This document shows positions 54,045 to 63,035 of a stretch of 64,000 bases of DNA, piece by piece; positions within the stretch are counted from its first letter, which is position 1; each line of letters begins with the position of its first letter. The notes below the pieces were generated by a model. The model ran no database searches. It was given only the letters and a program-made list of their open reading frames with translations, and was not told the origin of the DNA. This DNA comes from Aestuariibacter salexigens DSM 15300. GTDB lineage: Bacteria; Pseudomonadota; Gammaproteobacteria; Enterobacterales; Alteromonadaceae. The DNA lies in NCBI RefSeq assembly GCF_000429145.1, contig NZ_AUBH01000001.1:744001-808000 (forward strand), read 5' to 3'. The position numbers and the translations under genes were made by a program.

Positions 54045-55433
54045 TTACGGACGGCGAACCAGAATGCGATAGGACCAGGCCGGTAACGACGTATCATAGT
54101 CAGGACCAACATCGACAGACTCACCGGTCAGATAGTCCGTGTATTTGCCGGGATGCAAAGTGCCGGTAAACTTCGCCTGTTGCGGTTGGGAGGTAAAGTT
54201 AAACATCGCGAGCACTTTGTCTTTGTCATTCTGCCTGACAAAACTGAAAATCTTGTCTGGGTTGGAGTTATACACCCGTTTCATGGTTGCACCGTGTTCA
54301 CCGTGCCACAACGCACTGTTTTCCTCGAGCAGTGTAAATAATTTGGTATATAACGCCTCGTTTTTGTGAGGTGTCCATTGAATAGGATCTTTTTCAAAGA
54401 ACGCCAGGCGCTTATCGTTTCCGGCTTCCTGGCCGTTGTATACCAGTGGCATGCCCTCGCCTACAATCGCCAATACCATAGCCGCTTCAGCGCCGTCACC
54501 ATAACGCTCAACCATACCGCCTTCCCAGGCATTGGCGTCATGGTTATCAATGTAGGTCATGCGATAGGCTTGCTTGGGATAAGCACTTTCATTCCACGAG
54601 TAGTAAACAAACAGCTTGTCCATCCCGCCTTCGTGCTCAACCACATCGTGCATGGCCTCCTGCCAGCTCCAGGCGTAGGTCATATCAAAGGCATTCGCAT
54701 GCAGATCGCGCATCTCCCATTCGGCCAGCATAAATACCGGTTTAATTGCATCCAGCTCGGTTCTGACCTGATCCCAAAAATCGACAGGTACAAACCCAGC
54801 CACATCACAGCGATAACCATCAATGCCCACTTCCCTCACCCAGTATGCCAGAGCGTCAGTCATGTATTCCCGTAGCTCAGGGTGTGAATAATCCAGATCG
54901 ATGATGTCAGACCAATCCCACCAAGGAGTCGGTCGGAAATTACCGTCATGATCTTTTTCATACCAGTCCGGATGCTCGAAGCGCAGTGCATTGTCCCACG
55001 CCGTATGGTTGGCTACCCAATCAAGAATGACGTACATGCCAAGGGAATGGGCTTTATCAACGAAAGCTTTCAAGTCTTCGAGGGTGCCAAACTCCGGATT
55101 AACGCCATAGTAGTCTTTCACAGAATAGGGACTGCCAAGCGACCCTTTACGGTTTTCTTCACCTATCGGGTGAATTGGCATCAGCCAGACAATATCCACC
55201 CCCATCGCCTGTAGGCGCGGCAGCTCCTCGCGAGCCGCATTGAAGGTTCCCTGCTCGGTAAATTGTCGGGTGTTTAGCTGATAAATCGCTGCGCTTTTTG
55301 CCCACTCTGGCGTCGTGAGTTTTACATAGGGTTCAGGTTGATAAGGCGAGTTATCAGCAACCTGATTAGCGGTGCCAGCACAGCCAGCAAGCAAAACAAG
55401 CGTTGCAAGTGCAGATAGAATGCGACAAGACAT
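54045..55433 (-). CDS. GH13 alpha-amylase lipoprotein (short form)
   Basis: A 462-residue GH13 enzyme, shorter than the others here, with a lipoprotein signal ending at Cys18 (LLAGC-AG). The catalytic residues are Asp210 in GIDGYRCDVAGF, Glu238 in MLAEWEMRD and Asp299 in YIDNHDANAW. GSPYSVKDYYGVNPEFG and DWVANHTAWD are the conserved B-domain motifs. The C-terminal beta-domain is short. It probably hydrolyses maltodextrins at the outer membrane. It forms a single-gene unit with its own operator copy upstream and separates the glucan locus from sucD. Confidence 0.9.
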   Translation of the reverse strand: MSCRILSALATLVLLAGCAGTANQVADNSPYQPEPYVKLTTPEWAKSAAIYQLNTRQFTEQGTFNAAREELPRLQAMGVDIVWLMPIHPIGEENRKGSLGSPYSVKDYYGVNPEFGTLEDLKAFVDKAHSLGMYVILDWVANHTAWDNALRFEHPDWYEKDHDGNFRPTPWWDWSDIIDLDYSHPELREYMTDALAYWVREVGIDGYRCDVAGFVPVDFWDQVRTELDAIKPVFMLAEWEMRDLHANAFDMTYAWSWQEAMHDVVEHEGGMDKLFVYYSWNESAYPKQAYRMTYIDNHDANAWEGGMVERYGDGAEAAMVLAIVGEGMPLVYNGQEAGNDKRLAFFEKDPIQWTPHKNEALYTKLFTLLEENSALWHGEHGATMKRVYNSNPDKIFSFVRQNDKDKVLAMFNFTSQPQQAKFTGTLHPGKYTDYLTGESVDVGPDYDTSLPAWSYRILVRRP

Positions 55434-55494
55434 GAGAATATCCGTTTAGTTAACATTTCCGTCACATTAATAGGATAGTCACTAAAACGTAAGC

Positions 55495-55508
55495 TGAATA
55501 CGTATGTA
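55495..55508 (-). promoter_or_regulatory. Glucan-regulon operator upstream of the short amylase gene
   Basis: TGAATACGTATGTA on the plus strand, in opposite orientation and with one mismatch to the other four copies (expected TGAATACGTATGCA). It is 62 bp before the amylase start. The TTG-18-TACTAT layout seen at the other copies is not found here, so the promoter may differ. Confidence 0.6.
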
Positions 55509-55534
55509 CTGATTATTCATGGGCTTTTGAAAGT

Positions 55535-55559
55535 AAAAAGCCCGCATGCAGCGGGCTTT
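55535..55559 (-). terminator. Intrinsic terminator of the suc genes
   Basis: AAAGCCCGC-ATGCA-GCGGGCTTT is followed on the minus strand by TTTTT. It lies 22 bp beyond the sucD stop. Confidence 0.92.
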
Positions 55560-55580
55560 ATCAATTAGAGTAATCAGGTA

Positions 55581-56453
55581 TTACCAACCAGTGGCGTCGC
55601 GCAGTGCTTTGCCAATGTCTGCCAATGAACGAACAGTCTTCACACCAGCAGCTTCCAGCGCAGCGAACTTTTCATCCGCCGTGCCTTTTCCGCCTGCGAT
55701 GATGGCACCAGCGTGGCCCATACGCTTACCAGGAGGCGCCGTCACACCTGCAATGTAAGATACAACCGGCTTGGTCACGTTTTCTTTAATGAACGCTGCC
55801 GCTTCTTCTTCTGCAGTACCACCGATTTCGCCGATCATGACGATCGCTTCAGTTTGCGGATCGTCCTGGAATAACTTCAGGATATCGATGAAGTTTGAAC
55901 CAGGAATGGGGTCGCCACCAATACCGACGCAAGTAGACTGACCAAAGCCTTCGTCAGTAGTTTGCTTGACCGCTTCATAAGTCAGCGTACCAGAACGAGA
56001 CACAATACCGACTTTACCCGGCTTATGAATGTGACCAGGCATGATACCGATCTTACACTCACCCGGAGTGATAACGCCTGGGCAGTTAGGTCCGATCATG
56101 CGTGCGCCTTTGGCATCCACATACTCTTTCACATACAGCATATCCAGCGTAGGAATACCTTCAGTGATACACACAACCAGTTCGATGCCCGCATCTACCG
56201 CTTCAACGATAGAGTCTTTACAGAATGGGGCTGGTACATAAATCACTGACGCGGTTGCGCCTGTCGCTTCAACAGCTTCGCGCACGGTATTAAATACCGG
56301 CAAGCCTAAGTGTTCAGTGCCACCTTTGCCCGGCGTCACACCGCCGACCATTTGTGTACCGTAGGCGATTGCCTGCTCAGAGTGGAATGTGCCCTGACCG
56401 CCGGTAAAGCCCTGACAGATAACCTTGGTATCTTTATTGATTAATACTGACAT
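55581..56453 (-). CDS. sucD: Succinyl-CoA ligase alpha subunit
   Basis: A 290-residue alpha subunit of ADP/GDP-forming succinyl-CoA synthetase, which couples succinyl-CoA cleavage to nucleotide phosphorylation in the TCA cycle. The CoA-binding N-terminal Rossmann domain begins [24 protein letters not shown]. The active-site His is His247 in [15 protein letters not shown]. The ATG overlaps the sucC stop (TAATG), ensuring equal subunit synthesis. Confidence 0.98.
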   Translation of the reverse strand: MSVLINKDTKVICQGFTGGQGTFHSEQAIAYGTQMVGGVTPGKGGTEHLGLPVFNTVREAVEATGATASVIYVPAPFCKDSIVEAVDAGIELVVCITEGIPTLDMLYVKEYVDAKGARMIGPNCPGVITPGECKIGIMPGHIHKPGKVGIVSRSGTLTYEAVKQTTDEGFGQSTCVGIGGDPIPGSNFIDILKLFQDDPQTEAIVMIGEIGGTAEEEAAAFIKENVTKPVVSYIAGVTAPPGKRMGHAGAIIAGGKGTADEKFAALEAAGVKTVRSLADIGKALRDATGW

Positions 56454-57619
56454 TATTTGCCCTCCGCTGCTGCAACCACTTTCTGCGCTGCATCAGTCAG
56501 CGACTCAGCGGCAATGATATCAAGACCTGAATTCGCCAGTACCTCACGTCCGAGCTCTGCGTTAGTCCCTTCCAGGCGCACAACCACAGGCACGTTAACA
56601 CCGACTTCTTTCACTGCACCGATAATACCTTCAGCAATCATGTCACAACGTACGATACCGCCGAAAATGTTAACCAGTACGGCTTTTACGTTGTCATCAG
56701 ACAGTATAATTTTGAATGCTTCTGCTACACGTTCTTTAGTTGCACCGCCGCCCACATCAAGGAAGTTGGCAGGCTTACCACCGTGCAAATTAACGATGTC
56801 CATGGTACCCATAGCCAGACCAGCACCGTTCACCATGCAGCCAACGTTACCGTCCAGCGCAACATAGTTAAGCTCCCACTGCGCAGCGTGTGCTTCGCGC
56901 GGATCTTCCTGTGAAGGATCGTGCATATCTTTGACTTTAGGCTGACGATAAAGCGCGTTGCTGTCGATACCGACTTTGGCATCCAGACAGTGCAGATTAC
57001 CGTCGGTCTTGATGACCAGCGGATTGATTTCAATCAGCGCCACGTCCAGTTCTTCGAACATTTTCGCCAGACCCAGGAAGATCTGAACGAACTGCTTTAT
57101 TTGCACACCTTCAAGGCCAAGCTTGAACGCCATTTCGCGCGCTTGGTAAGGCTGAGGGCCAACGATAGGGTCGATTTCCGCTTTCAGAATCTTTTCTGGC
57201 GTCTCTTCAGCTACGGTTTCAATCTCTACGCCACCCTCTGTCGACGCCATAAACACAACGCGACGGCTGGTGCGGTCTACCACAGCACCGAGGTATAATT
57301 CGTTGGCGATATCAGTGCAGGATTCAACCAGAATTTTGCTGACCGGCTGACCTTTTTCATCCGTTTGGAAGGTCACCAGATTTTTGCCTAACCAGTTTTG
57401 CGCAAACTGCTTGATCTCGTCTTTGGCTTTTACCAGCTTTACACCGCCAGCCTTACCGCGACCTCCGGCATGCACCTGACACTTAACCACCCACTCTGAT
57501 CCGCCGATGCGATCAGCCGCCTCAACGGCACCCTGGGGAGTATCAGCAGCATACCCTTCAGATACCGGCAAACCATACTCTCTGAAAAGCTGTTTGCCTT
57601 GATATTCATGCAAATTCAT
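56453..57619 (-). CDS. sucC: Succinyl-CoA ligase beta subunit
   Basis: A 388-residue ATP-grasp beta subunit, the same length as in E. coli. The start [12 protein letters not shown] at 57619 aligns exactly with the E. coli N-terminus; an in-frame GTG five codons earlier is not needed. [18 protein letters not shown] and the C-terminal [13 protein letters not shown] and LEGTNAELG motifs are intact. It has its own predicted promoter inside the sucB-sucC gap and an attenuator-like hairpin in its leader. Confidence 0.98.
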   Translation of the reverse strand: MNLHEYQGKQLFREYGLPVSEGYAADTPQGAVEAADRIGGSEWVVKCQVHAGGRGKAGGVKLVKAKDEIKQFAQNWLGKNLVTFQTDEKGQPVSKILVESCTDIANELYLGAVVDRTSRRVVFMASTEGGVEIETVAEETPEKILKAEIDPIVGPQPYQAREMAFKLGLEGVQIKQFVQIFLGLAKMFEELDVALIEINPLVIKTDGNLHCLDAKVGIDSNALYRQPKVKDMHDPSQEDPREAHAAQWELNYVALDGNVGCMVNGAGLAMGTMDIVNLHGGKPANFLDVGGGATKERVAEAFKIILSDDNVKAVLVNIFGGIVRCDMIAEGIIGAVKEVGVNVPVVVRLEGTNAELGREVLANSGLDIIAAESLTDAAQKVVAAAEGK

Positions 57620-57649
57620 GGTGTTTCTATCCACTCGTTATTAGAACAA

Positions 57650-57667
57650 AAGTCGCTTACGCGACTT
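57650..57667 (-). promoter_or_regulatory. Attenuator-like hairpin in the sucC leader
   Basis: On the minus strand AAGTCGC-GTAA-GCGACTT is followed by TTGTT. It starts about 10 bases after the predicted transcription start of the sucC promoter and 30 bases before the ATG, so it could end transcription early or stabilise the 5' end. Confidence 0.6.
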
Positions 57668-57670
57668 GTG

Positions 57671-57703
57671 AAAAAGGCCGACATTATAGAGCAATCGTCG
57701 GCC
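57671..57703 (-). terminator. Terminator hairpin after sucB with a promoter -10 in its loop
   Basis: On the minus strand GGCCGAC (57703-57697) and GTCGGCC (57682-57676) pair and are followed by TTTTT (57675-57671). The 14-nt loop contains TATAAT. A further hairpin (GATAACAG...CTGTTATC) lies just upstream, closer to sucB. Confidence 0.75.
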
Positions 57704-57712
57704 CCCTCGCAA
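57683..57712 (-). promoter_or_regulatory. Predicted sigma-70 promoter of sucCD
   Basis: The -35 TTGCGA (57712-57707, 4 of 6 consensus), an 18-bp spacer and a perfect TATAAT -10 (57688-57683) are seen on the minus strand. The -10 lies in the loop of the terminator hairpin that ends sucAB transcription. The predicted start is near 57676. Confidence 0.65.
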
Positions 57713-57772
57713 AGGATAACAGGGCTTTTCTGTTATCTTTGTACTTTTACGCTACTGTCTATGAAAAATGTT

Positions 57773-59287
57773 TTATACATCCAGTAACAGACGCGTTGGA
57801 TCTTCCAGCATTTCCTTGACGGTGACCAGGAAGCCTACCGACTCCTTACCGTCAATGATGCGGTGATCATATGACAATGCCAGATACATCATTGGCAGGA
57901 TTTCTACCTTACCATCGACGGCCATCGGACGGTCTTGGATCTTATGCATACCCAGAATAGCGCTCTGTGGCGGGTTGATGATTGGCGTTGACATCAGCGA
58001 GCCAAATACACCACCGTTGGTGATGGTAAAATTACCGCCCTGCAATTCGTCCATCGACAACTTGCCGTCACGGCCTTTGATGGCCAAATCTTTAATGCCT
58101 TTTTCTACGCCAGCCATACCCAGCGTATCGCAGTCTCTGAGTACCGGTGTAACCAGTCCACGCGGGGTAGATACGGCGATCGATACGTCAAAATAATTGT
58201 GGTAACAGATATCGTCACCGTCAATCGACGCATTCACTTCAGGATAACGCTTAAGCGCTTCAACTACCGCTTTAACATAGAACGACATAAAGCCCAAACG
58301 AATACCGTGACGCTTCTCAAAGCTGTCCTGGTACTGCTTACGCAAGTCCATGATTGGCTTCATGTTGACCTCGTTAAACGTGGTCAGCATCGCAGTAGAA
58401 TTTTTCGCTTCCAGCAGACGATTGGCGATGGTTTTACGCAGGCGCGTCATCGGCACACGTTTTTCGGTGCGCTCGCCAACCGGCGCGGCTGGCGCAGGTG
58501 CAGATGCGGCCGCAGCGGGTGCAGCTGAAGGCGTGCTATCACCACTCTTCAGATATTGCTCAACATCGGCTTTGGTAATACGGCCGCCTTTGCCTGTGCC
58601 TTTGACTTTAGACGCATCCACGCCTTTTTCTGCCAACAGGCGGCGTACTGAAGGACTTAGCGCGTCGTTGTCATCGCCGTCATCATCATCGGCTGCTGCA
58701 CTATCATCAGATGCTGCAACTGACGCACTGCCTGATGCACCCTGCGAGAATTTAGCAATCACTTCTTCAGCACCTACAGTGGCGCCTTCCTCAGCAATAA
58801 TTTCAGACAAGACACCGTCACCTGGCGCAACCACCTCGAGCACGACTTTGTCAGTTTCGATATCTACCAGATTCTGGTCACGGCTCACTGACTCGCCAAC
58901 CTGTACGTGCCAGGTGGCAATCGTCGCATCGGCAACTGACTCAGGCAGCACGGGAACCTTGATATCAACTGACACCCCAGCGCTCGGTGCGCTGCCGCTA
59001 TCATTTTTCTGTGCAGCTGTTGTAGATTTGCTTTCTGATCCGGCTGACGCACCTTCTTCGAGTTTTGCGATGACCTGTTCACCCAGCACCGTAGCGCCTT
59101 CGTCATCCAGTATCTCACCCAGCACGCCATCGGCAGGTGCCACCACTTCAAGCACAACCTTGTCAGTTTCGATATCAACCAGGTTTTGATCGCGTTTTAC
59201 TGTGTCACCAGCTTTTACATGCCAAGTGGCAATGGTCGCATCGGCAACGGATTCTGGTAAAACCGGAACTTTTATTTCTATTGTCAT
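57773..59287 (-). CDS. sucB: 2-oxoglutarate dehydrogenase E2 (dihydrolipoyl succinyltransferase) with two lipoyl domains
   Basis: A 504-residue E2 subunit, about 100 residues longer than E. coli SucB because it has two lipoyl domains instead of one. Lipoyl lysines are Lys43 and Lys147, both in ETDKVVLEV. An acidic linker (~192-208) and a subunit-binding domain ([21 protein letters not shown], ~210-245) precede an Ala/Pro linker and the catalytic domain. The catalytic His475 and Asp479 are in SYDHRIIDG. The start has AAGGGA overlapping the sucA stop 9 bp away, so it is coupled to sucA. No lpd gene follows. Confidence 0.97.
   Translation of the reverse strand: MTIEIKVPVLPESVADATIATWHVKAGDTVKRDQNLVDIETDKVVLEVVAPADGVLGEILDDEGATVLGEQVIAKLEEGASAGSESKSTTAAQKNDSGSAPSAGVSVDIKVPVLPESVADATIATWHVQVGESVSRDQNLVDIETDKVVLEVVAPGDGVLSEIIAEEGATVGAEEVIAKFSQGASGSASVAASDDSAAADDDDGDDNDALSPSVRRLLAEKGVDASKVKGTGKGGRITKADVEQYLKSGDSTPSAAPAAAASAPAPAAPVGERTEKRVPMTRLRKTIANRLLEAKNSTAMLTTFNEVNMKPIMDLRKQYQDSFEKRHGIRLGFMSFYVKAVVEALKRYPEVNASIDGDDICYHNYFDVSIAVSTPRGLVTPVLRDCDTLGMAGVEKGIKDLAIKGRDGKLSMDELQGGNFTITNGGVFGSLMSTPIINPPQSAILGMHKIQDRPMAVDGKVEILPMMYLALSYDHRIIDGKESVGFLVTVKEMLEDPTRLLLDV
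58733..59287 (-). repeat. Tandem duplication of the lipoyl domain within sucB
   Basis: Residues 1-78 and 107-185 are two lipoyl domains sharing [18 protein letters not shown] and a [17 protein letters not shown] segment without change. They are separated by a Ser/Ala-rich linker. The identity suggests a recent or gene-converted duplication. Confidence 0.9.
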
Positions 59288-59296
59288 CTTGGTCCC

Positions 59297-62119
59297 TTAT
59301 TTAATCGTAAGTGCGTCGTCAACCAGTGCTTTTTGTTGCTGGTTGTGGACTGAAACATAGCCTACGGCCGGTGAAGCTGAAGCTGCTCGGCCAGCATAAG
59401 TCAATTTTGCGCCGTCGGGTATCGATGCCCAGAAGTGGTGCTGGCTGGAATACCATGCGCCCTGATTCTGCGGCTCTTCCTGACACCAAACCCAATCTTT
59501 AACATGCTTGTATTGTTCAACTATCGCAGCACATTCCTCCTGAGGGAACGGATACAACTGCTCTATACGGATGATCGCCACATCGGTCTGTTCGTTTTTA
59601 CGGCGCTGTTCAAGCAGGTCGTAATAAACCTTACCTGAGCACATCACCACCCGTTTAACCTGTTTAGGATCAAGCTCATCGACCTCACCAATGACGTTAT
59701 GGAATACGCCTTCGGCCAGCTCCTCCCAGGTTGATGTCGCAAGCGGGTGACGTAACAACGACTTGGGAGACATCACGATAAGCGGTTTACGCATCGGTCT
59801 CACCTGTTGACGGCGGATCATATTAAATACCTGCGCCGGTGTCGATGGCACACATACCTGCCAGTTGTGGTCAGCGCAAAGCTGCAGGAAACGCTCCAGT
59901 CGTGCAGAGCTGTGCTCTGGACCCTGCCCTTCGTATCCGTGTGGTAGCAATACCGTCAGGCCACACAAACGTCCCCATTTCGCCTCACCAGAACTCAGGA
60001 ATTGGTCAAATACAACCTGTGCACCGTTAGCAAAATCACCAAACTGGGCTTCCCAGATTGTCAGGCAGCCTGGTTCAGCGGTTGCATAACCATATTCAAA
60101 CGCCATGACTGCCTCTTCGGACAGCACGGAGTCATAAATTTCAATGTGTCCCTGGCCTTTGCGAATGTTTTGCAATGGCATGTAGACAGACGCATCTTTT
60201 TGGTTGTGTAACACTGCGTGACGATGGAAGAAGGTGCCGCGGCCTGAATCCTGGCCGGTAATACGGATGTTATTACCTGCGTCAACAAGGGTGGCGTAGG
60301 CGAGGTTTTCTGCCATGCCCCAATCCAACAGCTTTTCGCCTGCGACCATGGCTTTACGGTCCTGATAAAGCTTATTCACGCGGCTCTGCAGCTTATGCTC
60401 TTCAGGCACGGTAGTGATGGCTTCACCAAGTCGTTTGAGCTCATCAACGCTGATGGCACCATCATAAGGAACCGTCCACTCGTGGCCCAGATAAGGCGTC
60501 CAGTCAACCGAGTGTTCGGTCATCGGTCGCCATTCTTCAACGACGCAAGCGCCATGATCCAACGCCGCCCGGTAGTCATTGACCAGTTTGTCTATTTCAT
60601 GCTCGCTAATCACACCTTCAGCCATCAGCTGGTCGGCATAGATCGCACGAGGTACCGGATGCTTTTTAATTTTTTGGTACATCAACGGCTGCGTCGCGTT
60701 TGGCTCATCCGCTTCGTTGTGACCATGGCGGCGATAGCACACCAGGTCAATCACCACGTCACGCTTAAATTTATTACGATAATCCAGCGCCAGTTTGGTC
60801 ACGAAAACCACGGCTTCCGGGTCGTCAGCGTTGACGTGGAAGATAGGCGCCTGCACCATTTTTGCAATGTCAGTACAATATTGTGTTGAGCGGGTGTCCT
60901 CAGTCTTGGAGGTGGTAAAACCAACCTGATTGTTGACCACGATGCGAACCGTTCCGCCCACCTGGAAACCACGTGTCTGGGACATATTGAAGGTTTCCTG
61001 CACCACACCCTGACCAGCGATAGCAGAGTCGCCGTGTATGGTGATAGGCAATACCAGTGAACCATCCTCACAATTTCTTCTGTCCAGGCGTGCCCGCACC
61101 GAACCCATGACTACTGGATTAACGATCTCAAGATGCGAAGGGTTAAACGCCAGTGCCAGGTGAACATTACCACCCGGGGTAGCAAAATCAGATGAATACC
61201 CGGCGTGGTATTTTACGTCACCGGCGCCAAGGCTTTCGTCGTGTTTGCCAGAAAACTCATCAAACAGCACGGACGGGTTTTTACCCAGCACATTAACCAG
61301 CACGTTAAGACGCCCACGGTGCGCCATACCGATAACCACTTCTTTGGCGCCTTTCGTACCCGCTTCGGTAATCAGACTCTTAAGCATGGGAATGAGGCTG
61401 TCGCCACCTTCCAAAGAGAAACGCTTCGCACCCGGGAATTTTGAACCGAGATACTTCTCCATTCCATCGGCGGCAATCAGACCTTTCAGAATCGAGACTT
61501 TTTCGTCGCGACTAATTTCCGGTGAGGCCTGCACCGATTCCAGACGCTGCTGCAACCAACGTTTCTGCTCGGTGTCAGTGATGTGCATGTACTCTGCACC
61601 AATTGACTCGCAGTAGGTGCGATTCAGTGATTTGAACAGCTCACCAAGGGACATCGACTCCTTACCAATGGCGTAGGAGCCCACATTAAACACCGTATCA
61701 AAATCGTTTTCAGACAGTGAGTGATGAGAAAGCTCGAGATCGCGTACACGCTCCTGCTTCCATAAACCCAAAGGGTCAAGGTTGGCATGCTGGTGACCAC
61801 GAAAACGGTAAGCATTTATTAGCTGTAGTACTTTTACCTGGCGGTCATCGGTGGGTGACTCCTGACCACCAGACGCTTTACCCGCTCTGGCCATCGGGCC
61901 CATTGCGGCGAGGGCTCTGAATTGTTCGCGTATCTGGGAATGGTTAGTCTCTAACGAGACGCCGTCGACTTTTGGCAGGCCATCAAACACACTACGCCAC
62001 TGTTCAGAAACACTCTGCGGATCGTCGAGATAGGCTTCGTAAATTTCTTCAACATAAGCAGCGTTGCCACCAGCCATGTGGGATGAATCCCACCATGCTT
62101 TCATCACGCTATCTTGCAT
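59297..62119 (-). CDS. sucA: 2-oxoglutarate dehydrogenase E1 component
   Basis: A 940-residue thiamine-diphosphate E1 subunit, close to the 933 residues of E. coli SucA. It decarboxylates 2-oxoglutarate and transfers succinyl to lipoyl E2. The N-terminal MKAWWDSSHMAGGNAAYVEEIYE segment, VVIGMAHRGRLNVLVN, the ThDP region CYRRHGHNEADEP and the C-terminal LLPHGYEGQGPEHSSARLERFLQLC motif are complete. AAGGGA precedes the ATG. An intrinsic terminator after sdhB and inverted repeats in its leader point to its own promoter, separate from sdh. Confidence 0.98.
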   Translation of the reverse strand: MQDSVMKAWWDSSHMAGGNAAYVEEIYEAYLDDPQSVSEQWRSVFDGLPKVDGVSLETNHSQIREQFRALAAMGPMARAGKASGGQESPTDDRQVKVLQLINAYRFRGHQHANLDPLGLWKQERVRDLELSHHSLSENDFDTVFNVGSYAIGKESMSLGELFKSLNRTYCESIGAEYMHITDTEQKRWLQQRLESVQASPEISRDEKVSILKGLIAADGMEKYLGSKFPGAKRFSLEGGDSLIPMLKSLITEAGTKGAKEVVIGMAHRGRLNVLVNVLGKNPSVLFDEFSGKHDESLGAGDVKYHAGYSSDFATPGGNVHLALAFNPSHLEIVNPVVMGSVRARLDRRNCEDGSLVLPITIHGDSAIAGQGVVQETFNMSQTRGFQVGGTVRIVVNNQVGFTTSKTEDTRSTQYCTDIAKMVQAPIFHVNADDPEAVVFVTKLALDYRNKFKRDVVIDLVCYRRHGHNEADEPNATQPLMYQKIKKHPVPRAIYADQLMAEGVISEHEIDKLVNDYRAALDHGACVVEEWRPMTEHSVDWTPYLGHEWTVPYDGAISVDELKRLGEAITTVPEEHKLQSRVNKLYQDRKAMVAGEKLLDWGMAENLAYATLVDAGNNIRITGQDSGRGTFFHRHAVLHNQKDASVYMPLQNIRKGQGHIEIYDSVLSEEAVMAFEYGYATAEPGCLTIWEAQFGDFANGAQVVFDQFLSSGEAKWGRLCGLTVLLPHGYEGQGPEHSSARLERFLQLCADHNWQVCVPSTPAQVFNMIRRQQVRPMRKPLIVMSPKSLLRHPLATSTWEELAEGVFHNVIGEVDELDPKQVKRVVMCSGKVYYDLLEQRRKNEQTDVAIIRIEQLYPFPQEECAAIVEQYKHVKDWVWCQEEPQNQGAWYSSQHHFWASIPDGAKLTYAGRAASASPAVGYVSVHNQQQKALVDDALTIK

Positions 62120-62153
62120 TGTTGTCCCTTGTTAAGTAATGGATCTTATTGGT

Positions 62154-62209
62154 GGCGTAATCGGGTTACGCCGTTTTACGAGCATCCTGGTGCAACAACT
62201 TGGTTGCAC
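62154..62209 (-). promoter_or_regulatory. Two inverted repeats in the sucA upstream region
   Basis: GGCGTAA-TCGGG-TTACGCC (62154-62172) and GTGCAAC-AACTTG-GTTGCAC (62190-62209), each with perfect 7-bp arms, lie 35-90 bp before the sucA ATG. They may be operators or leader hairpins. The protein that would bind is not identifiable. Confidence 0.5.
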
Positions 62210-62236
62210 AGCTGACTCGCCCATGAACACTTTAGT

Positions 62237-62266
62237 AAAAAAATAGCCATCCTGCAGGATGGCTAT
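62237..62266 (-). terminator. Intrinsic terminator after sdhB
   Basis: ATAGCCATCCTG-CAGGATGGCTAT is a perfect palindrome followed on the minus strand by TTTTTT, 45 bp past the sdhB stop. It separates the sdh transcript from sucA. Confidence 0.9.
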
Positions 62267-62310
62267 TCAGACGTCACACTGTCACTCACAAAAAGTCAGT
62301 GTCAGGTTTA

Positions 62311-63021
62311 CTAAACAGCCCGCTGTAACAGCATCGACTTGATATGGCCGATGGCTTTAGTCGGGTTCAATCCTTTCGGACAAACGCTCACACAGTTCAT
62401 GATACCGTGACAGCGGAATACGCTAAAGGCGTCATCCAAATCATTGAGTCTTTCGTCCGTCGCCGTATCGCGGCTGTCAGCCAGGAAACGGTAGGCATGC
62501 AACAAACCTGCAGGACCGATAAACTTGTCCGGGTTCCACCAGAACGATGGACAGCTGGTTGAGCAGCAGGCACAAAGAATACACTCGTAAAGACCGTCGA
62601 GCTTGGCACGGTCTTCAGGTGACTGCAGGTGCTCGCGAGCTGGCGGCTGTTTGCTGTCGTTGATCAGGAATGGCTTGATCTTCTCGTACTGCGTATAGAA
62701 CTGGGTCATATCGACCACCAGGTCACGCACTACCGGCAGGCCAGGCAGAGGGCGTATGGTAATTTTACCTTTGCCCAGTGCAGACAACGGTGTGATACAC
62801 GCCAGACCGTTTTTGCCATTCATGTTCATTCCGTCAGAGCCACACACCCCTTCGCGGCAGGAGCGACGGAACGACAGTGTTGGATCTTTTTCTTTTAGTG
62901 CGATAAGCACATCCAACACCATCATGTCCTGACCTTCCTCGACGTCGAGCGTGTAATCCTGCATTCGCGGAACGTCGTCTACCTCAGGGTTGTAACGATA
63001 AACTGAAACTGATAACTGCAT
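62311..63021 (-). CDS. sdhB: Succinate dehydrogenase iron-sulfur subunit
   Basis: A 236-residue SdhB, which passes electrons from SdhA flavin to quinone. The [2Fe-2S] cysteines are in SCREGVCGSDG with a partner in GLACIT. The [4Fe-4S] and [3Fe-4S] clusters use CILCACCSTSCPS and CHGIMNCVSVCPKG. AGGAG precedes the ATG by 8 bp. It follows sdhA by 14 bp. Confidence 0.98.
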   Translation of the reverse strand: MQLSVSVYRYNPEVDDVPRMQDYTLDVEEGQDMMVLDVLIALKEKDPTLSFRRSCREGVCGSDGMNMNGKNGLACITPLSALGKGKITIRPLPGLPVVRDLVVDMTQFYTQYEKIKPFLINDSKQPPAREHLQSPEDRAKLDGLYECILCACCSTSCPSFWWNPDKFIGPAGLLHAYRFLADSRDTATDERLNDLDDAFSVFRCHGIMNCVSVCPKGLNPTKAIGHIKSMLLQRAV

Positions 63022-63035
63022 CGTCGTTACTCCTA

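Noticed and set aside
58350-59189. 279-codon plus-strand frame opposite sucB
   Set aside because: It is Ser/Thr/Pro/Ala-rich low-complexity sequence mirrored from the lipoyl domains and linkers of sucB. No start signal or family resemblance.
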